From an uncultured Pseudomonadota bacterium (GTDB taxonomy: Bacteria; Pseudomonadota; Alphaproteobacteria; RF32; CAG-239), in NCBI GenBank assembly GCA_902495305.1, contig CABUWG010000022.1:1-33229 (forward strand): DNA of 33,229 nt. Reading direction: 5' to 3'. Of this stretch, positions 31,543-33,229 are shown in pieces. How positions within the stretch are numbered: the stretch's first letter is position 1; the number at the start of each line of letters is the position of its first letter. Both the position numbers and the translations under genes were made by a program. The notes beneath the pieces are model-generated. The model did no database searches. It saw nothing but the letters and a program-made list of their open reading frames with translations, and was not told the origin of the DNA.

Positions 31543-32646
31543 TTAAAAATTATTATTACCTTCAACAATATTCAGTAAATCAGCAAATATATATGTTGTT
31601 GGTCTTTGTCCAGCCCCTTTTTTGTGTATTTTTAATACGTTTGCGTCCACTAATTTATTTAAAATATTGTTACAAGTTGCATTGTTGCTTATGTTAACAT
31701 CCTTAAGCAGTTTTGTGGTTGTGATGAATGGACTTTCAAACAAAGCATCACATATTTCCGTAGAATGATAAGAATGAGTAATTGTCGGAATCATACTCTT
31801 TGTAGAATCATATAAAAACAATATTTTTTTTGCTTTCTGAGTATTAATTTCTGACTGAGAAATAACTGCTTTCAAAAAAAACTCAATCCAAGACTGCCAA
31901 TCTCCTTTAGATGATATATCATTCAGTCTTCTATAGTATTCCCCTCTATTATTTTCTAAAAATTCACTTAAATAGAAAACTGGAGAGCGTAAATATTCTT
32001 TTGAATATAAAAATAAGGGTATTAAAATACGTCCCATTCTTCCATTACCGTCATTAAATGGATGAATAATTTCAAATTGTGCGTGCAAAATAGCTAACTG
32101 AACCAAAATTTCTTCATCATCTTTATGCATATACTTTTCAAAATTATCTAATGCTGGTATCATATCTGTATATTGAGGAGGAACATATCTTGCATTTTCT
32201 ATTGTATCACCTAAGGAACCAATAAAAACATCTGTTGTTCTAAACTCTCCTCTTTTTTTATTGTGTCCGCGTACACCAGAAAGCAAACGATAATGAATAT
32301 CCTTAAGCATATTTAAACAAATTGGACGTTTTTTCAAATCCTCTATCGCAAAGGCTAGAGCATCTCTATAATTATTAATTTCTTCAATATCGTTTTCTTT
32401 TTCTTGGTCGTATTTTTCACCTAAATCTTTTTGGTAAATATCAGACAAAGATGCTCTTGTTCCTTCAATTTTAGAAGAAAGAACTGCCTCTTGTTTAGTT
32501 AATGGAGATAATAAAATTTTAGGATTAACCATATTATGTAAAATACCATTATAGTTTGAAAGTTTTGCGTTAGCTTTGCCAATGAGGGGAGCTAATACTT
32601 GCCAATTTAGTCCAGCTATGGGTAAACTATGTGGAATAAAATACAT
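31543..32646 (-). CDS. Fic-domain protein with N-terminal inhibitory motif
   Basis: Fic enzymes usually transfer AMP from ATP to protein hydroxyls. The core motif HPFNDGNGRMGR (195-206, catalytic His195) is intact, with the flap near GEFRTTDVFIG (133-143). The N-terminal Fic_N region contains SSKIEG, fitting the inhibitory (S/T)xxxE(G/N) motif with Glu61, so it is a self-inhibited class II type. A C-terminal winged helix (about 296-355, TTKLLKDVNISNNATCNNILNKL) suggests DNA binding. At 367 residues it has the usual length of the Fic_N-Fic-wHTH family. AAGGA lies 6 nt before the ATG. It heads a two-gene unit with the OLD nuclease behind a promoter set in a large inverted repeat. Confidence 0.94.
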   Translation of the reverse strand: MYFIPHSLPIAGLNWQVLAPLIGKANAKLSNYNGILHNMVNPKILLSPLTKQEAVLSSKIEGTRASLSDIYQKDLGEKYDQEKENDIEEINNYRDALAFAIEDLKKRPICLNMLKDIHYRLLSGVRGHNKKRGEFRTTDVFIGSLGDTIENARYVPPQYTDMIPALDNFEKYMHKDDEEILVQLAILHAQFEIIHPFNDGNGRMGRILIPLFLYSKEYLRSPVFYLSEFLENNRGEYYRRLNDISSKGDWQSWIEFFLKAVISQSEINTQKAKKILFLYDSTKSMIPTITHSYHSTEICDALFESPFITTTKLLKDVNISNNATCNNILNKLVDANVLKIHKKGAGQRPTTYIFADLLNIVEGNNNF

Positions 32647-32657
32647 TTAGAATCCTT

Positions 32658-32801
32658 TTGCATAAAATATTTAAGTGATTTTTTTATAATATATATTTTG
32701 TAAAAAATCAATAAAGAAAAGTTTTATACAAATAAATTAGTATAAAATACAATATTTACAAAATAATTTGTATAAAAAAATCACTTAAATATTTTATGCA
32801 A
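32658..32801. repeat. Long inverted repeat upstream of fic
   Basis: Bases 32658-32688 are the exact complement of 32771-32801 (31 bp, no mismatch). After a short mismatched gap the arms match again for 11 bp (32694-32704 with 32755-32765). The loop holds another perfect dyad, TTTTATAC-N10-GTATAAAA (32722-32747). The left arm ends directly before the fic ribosome-binding site. It could be a cruciform, an operator pair for looping, or the ends of a 144-bp miniature element, though no target-site duplication was seen. Confidence 0.9.
32683..32711 (-). promoter_or_regulatory. Promoter of the fic-OLD operon
   Basis: On the minus strand TTGATT (32711-32706), a 17-bp spacer and TATAAA (32688-32683). 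The -10 box is the inner end of the left arm of the long inverted repeat; the nested dyad at 32722-32747 lies just upstream of the -35 box. Confidence 0.55.
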
Positions 32802-33074
32802 CAAAATTTGTGTCAATTCTATTAATGATGAAATCAATGTATTAACGTCAGATTTTGTAGTAGAATTACCCTTTTTAAGGATTAAACTTTACTTAATGAG
32901 CGATGCCAAATCTGTTTTACCGAAAGATAAATGTAAGATGCAGGAAATTACACATTTTGATTATTCTATAATTGTATTATGTTAATGTTGAGGGTGTGTA
33001 AAAAACGATGTCTTTTTTACCTATTAGATTTGCGAATCGTTAGAGTTATTGGGGGTAGCGGTGAATTTAAAATT
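32802..33074. other. Island end, no recognised gene
   Basis: A plus-strand frame is open through about 32,779 to a stop at 32,982-32,984, but has no good start; its only ATG with reasonable length (near 32,895) gives under 30 residues. It may be a remnant or chance. The remainder to the right attachment repeat is AT-rich with no clear motif. Integrase arm sites may be here but were not identified. Confidence 0.45.
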
Positions 33075-33119
33075 TTGCCAAGGTTGATGTCGAGGGTTCG
33101 AATCCCTTCACCCGCTCCA
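33075..33119 (+). repeat. Right attachment repeat (attR side)
   Basis: An exact copy of tRNA-Gly bases 16395-16439, from the anticodon loop to CCA. It lacks the 5' half of a tRNA and is therefore the displaced end of the original gene. Confidence 0.96.
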
Positions 33120-33121
33120 TT

Positions 33122-33149
33122 AAAAACCCACCTGTCAAGGTGGGTTTTT
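33122..33149 (+). terminator. Original tRNA-Gly terminator, now displaced
   Basis: ACCCACCT/AGGTGGGT perfect stem with GTCA loop and T-run, two bases after the right repeat. It must have served the tRNA before integration. The last 80 bases of the window show no gene. Confidence 0.85.
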
Positions 33150-33229
33150 TGTTGCGTGTGCCGTTTCAAACTTCGCCGGAGGCTTGTTTTCAACGGACGG
33201 GATTTATCCCTGTCTGGCTTAGTAAGTTC

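Larger units (their letters stand above)
16395..33119. mobile_element. Integrated genomic island in tRNA-Gly (about 16.7 kb)
   Basis: The region is bounded by a perfect 45-bp direct repeat of the tRNA 3' end, has a tyrosine integrase next to the tRNA reading towards it, and is distinctly more AT-rich than the flanks. Cargo: HUH-type protein, ankyrin protein, two serine recombinases plus a remnant of a third, a Type ISP restriction-modification gene, several tiny genes, RhuM, and a Fic/OLD pair. No capsid, tail, relaxosome or type IV secretion genes are visible. It is therefore a non-conjugative integrative element, mobilisable element or phage satellite rather than an intact prophage or ICE. 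Removing one repeat copy gives a 16,680-bp excised circle. Confidence 0.95.

Noticed and set aside
29674..32646. Gabija or retron system
   Set aside because: An OLD protein is present, but there is no GajB-type helicase and no reverse transcriptase or retron RNA nearby.
16395..33119. Intact prophage or conjugative element
   Set aside because: No capsid, portal, terminase, tail, coupling protein or type IV secretion genes visible.

Overview
The window is bacterial chromosome carrying one integrated genomic island. The conserved part (about 1 to 16,394, resuming after 33,119) has moderate GC content and mostly housekeeping genes: typA, a PfkB-family adenosine kinase, a ferredoxin, htpG, an lpxC-bamD-recN operon, the RNase P RNA, a prepilin peptidase, a voltage-gated-type ion channel and groES-groEL, with several small membrane proteins among them. 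LpxC and BamD imply a Gram-negative outer membrane. The gene set, protein sequences and CTTG-type heat-shock promoters fit an alphaproteobacterium, probably a host-associated, small-genome Rhodospirillales or RF32-like lineage. That placement is an inference from overall character, not from a search.

Layout of the core. typA is transcribed leftwards from 2,152 and ends at a terminator beside a strongly purine-rich, gene-free window edge. Two uncharacterised membrane-protein genes follow on the plus strand, then adenosine kinase and ferredoxin on the minus strand and htpG on the plus strand behind a sigma-32-like promoter. lpxC, bamD and recN form a compact minus-strand operon, with rnpB upstream on the same strand. 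Prepilin peptidase, ion channel, groES-groEL and a SHOCT/TM2 protein run on the plus strand. Two small membrane-protein genes on the minus strand precede a tRNA-Gly(GCC) gene. Nearly every unit ends in a visible intrinsic terminator.

The island is defined by a perfect 45-bp direct repeat of the tRNA-Gly 3' end (16,395-16,439 and 33,075-33,119), giving a 16.68-kb element inserted at the anticodon loop. It is clearly more AT-rich than the core. From the tRNA side it carries a tyrosine integrase, a small unknown gene, a 416-bp control region, and an operon of an HUH-endonuclease-like protein, a small protein and an ankyrin-repeat protein. A Mpi-like serine recombinase then lies divergent to a 1,595-residue single-chain restriction-modification enzyme of Type ISP architecture, followed by several very small genes including a DUF2188 protein. 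Next come a RhuM-family gene, a small Cys-rich protein and a second serine recombinase. The last genes are a fic-OLD pair (Fic enzyme with an inhibitory motif, then an AAA-ATPase/TOPRIM nuclease) behind a promoter embedded in a long inverted repeat.

Read together, the island looks like an integrative element with its own integration and possibly replication functions, whose cargo is anti-phage defence (Type ISP enzyme, OLD nuclease with Fic, possibly RhuM). It shows many palindromes and several recombinases or their remnants. No phage structural, conjugation or CRISPR genes are visible. The best candidates for something undescribed are the fic-OLD operon with its inverted-repeat promoter, the HUH gene bracketed by two matching palindromes, and the Mpi-like invertase with a 28-bp dyad beside the restriction gene.
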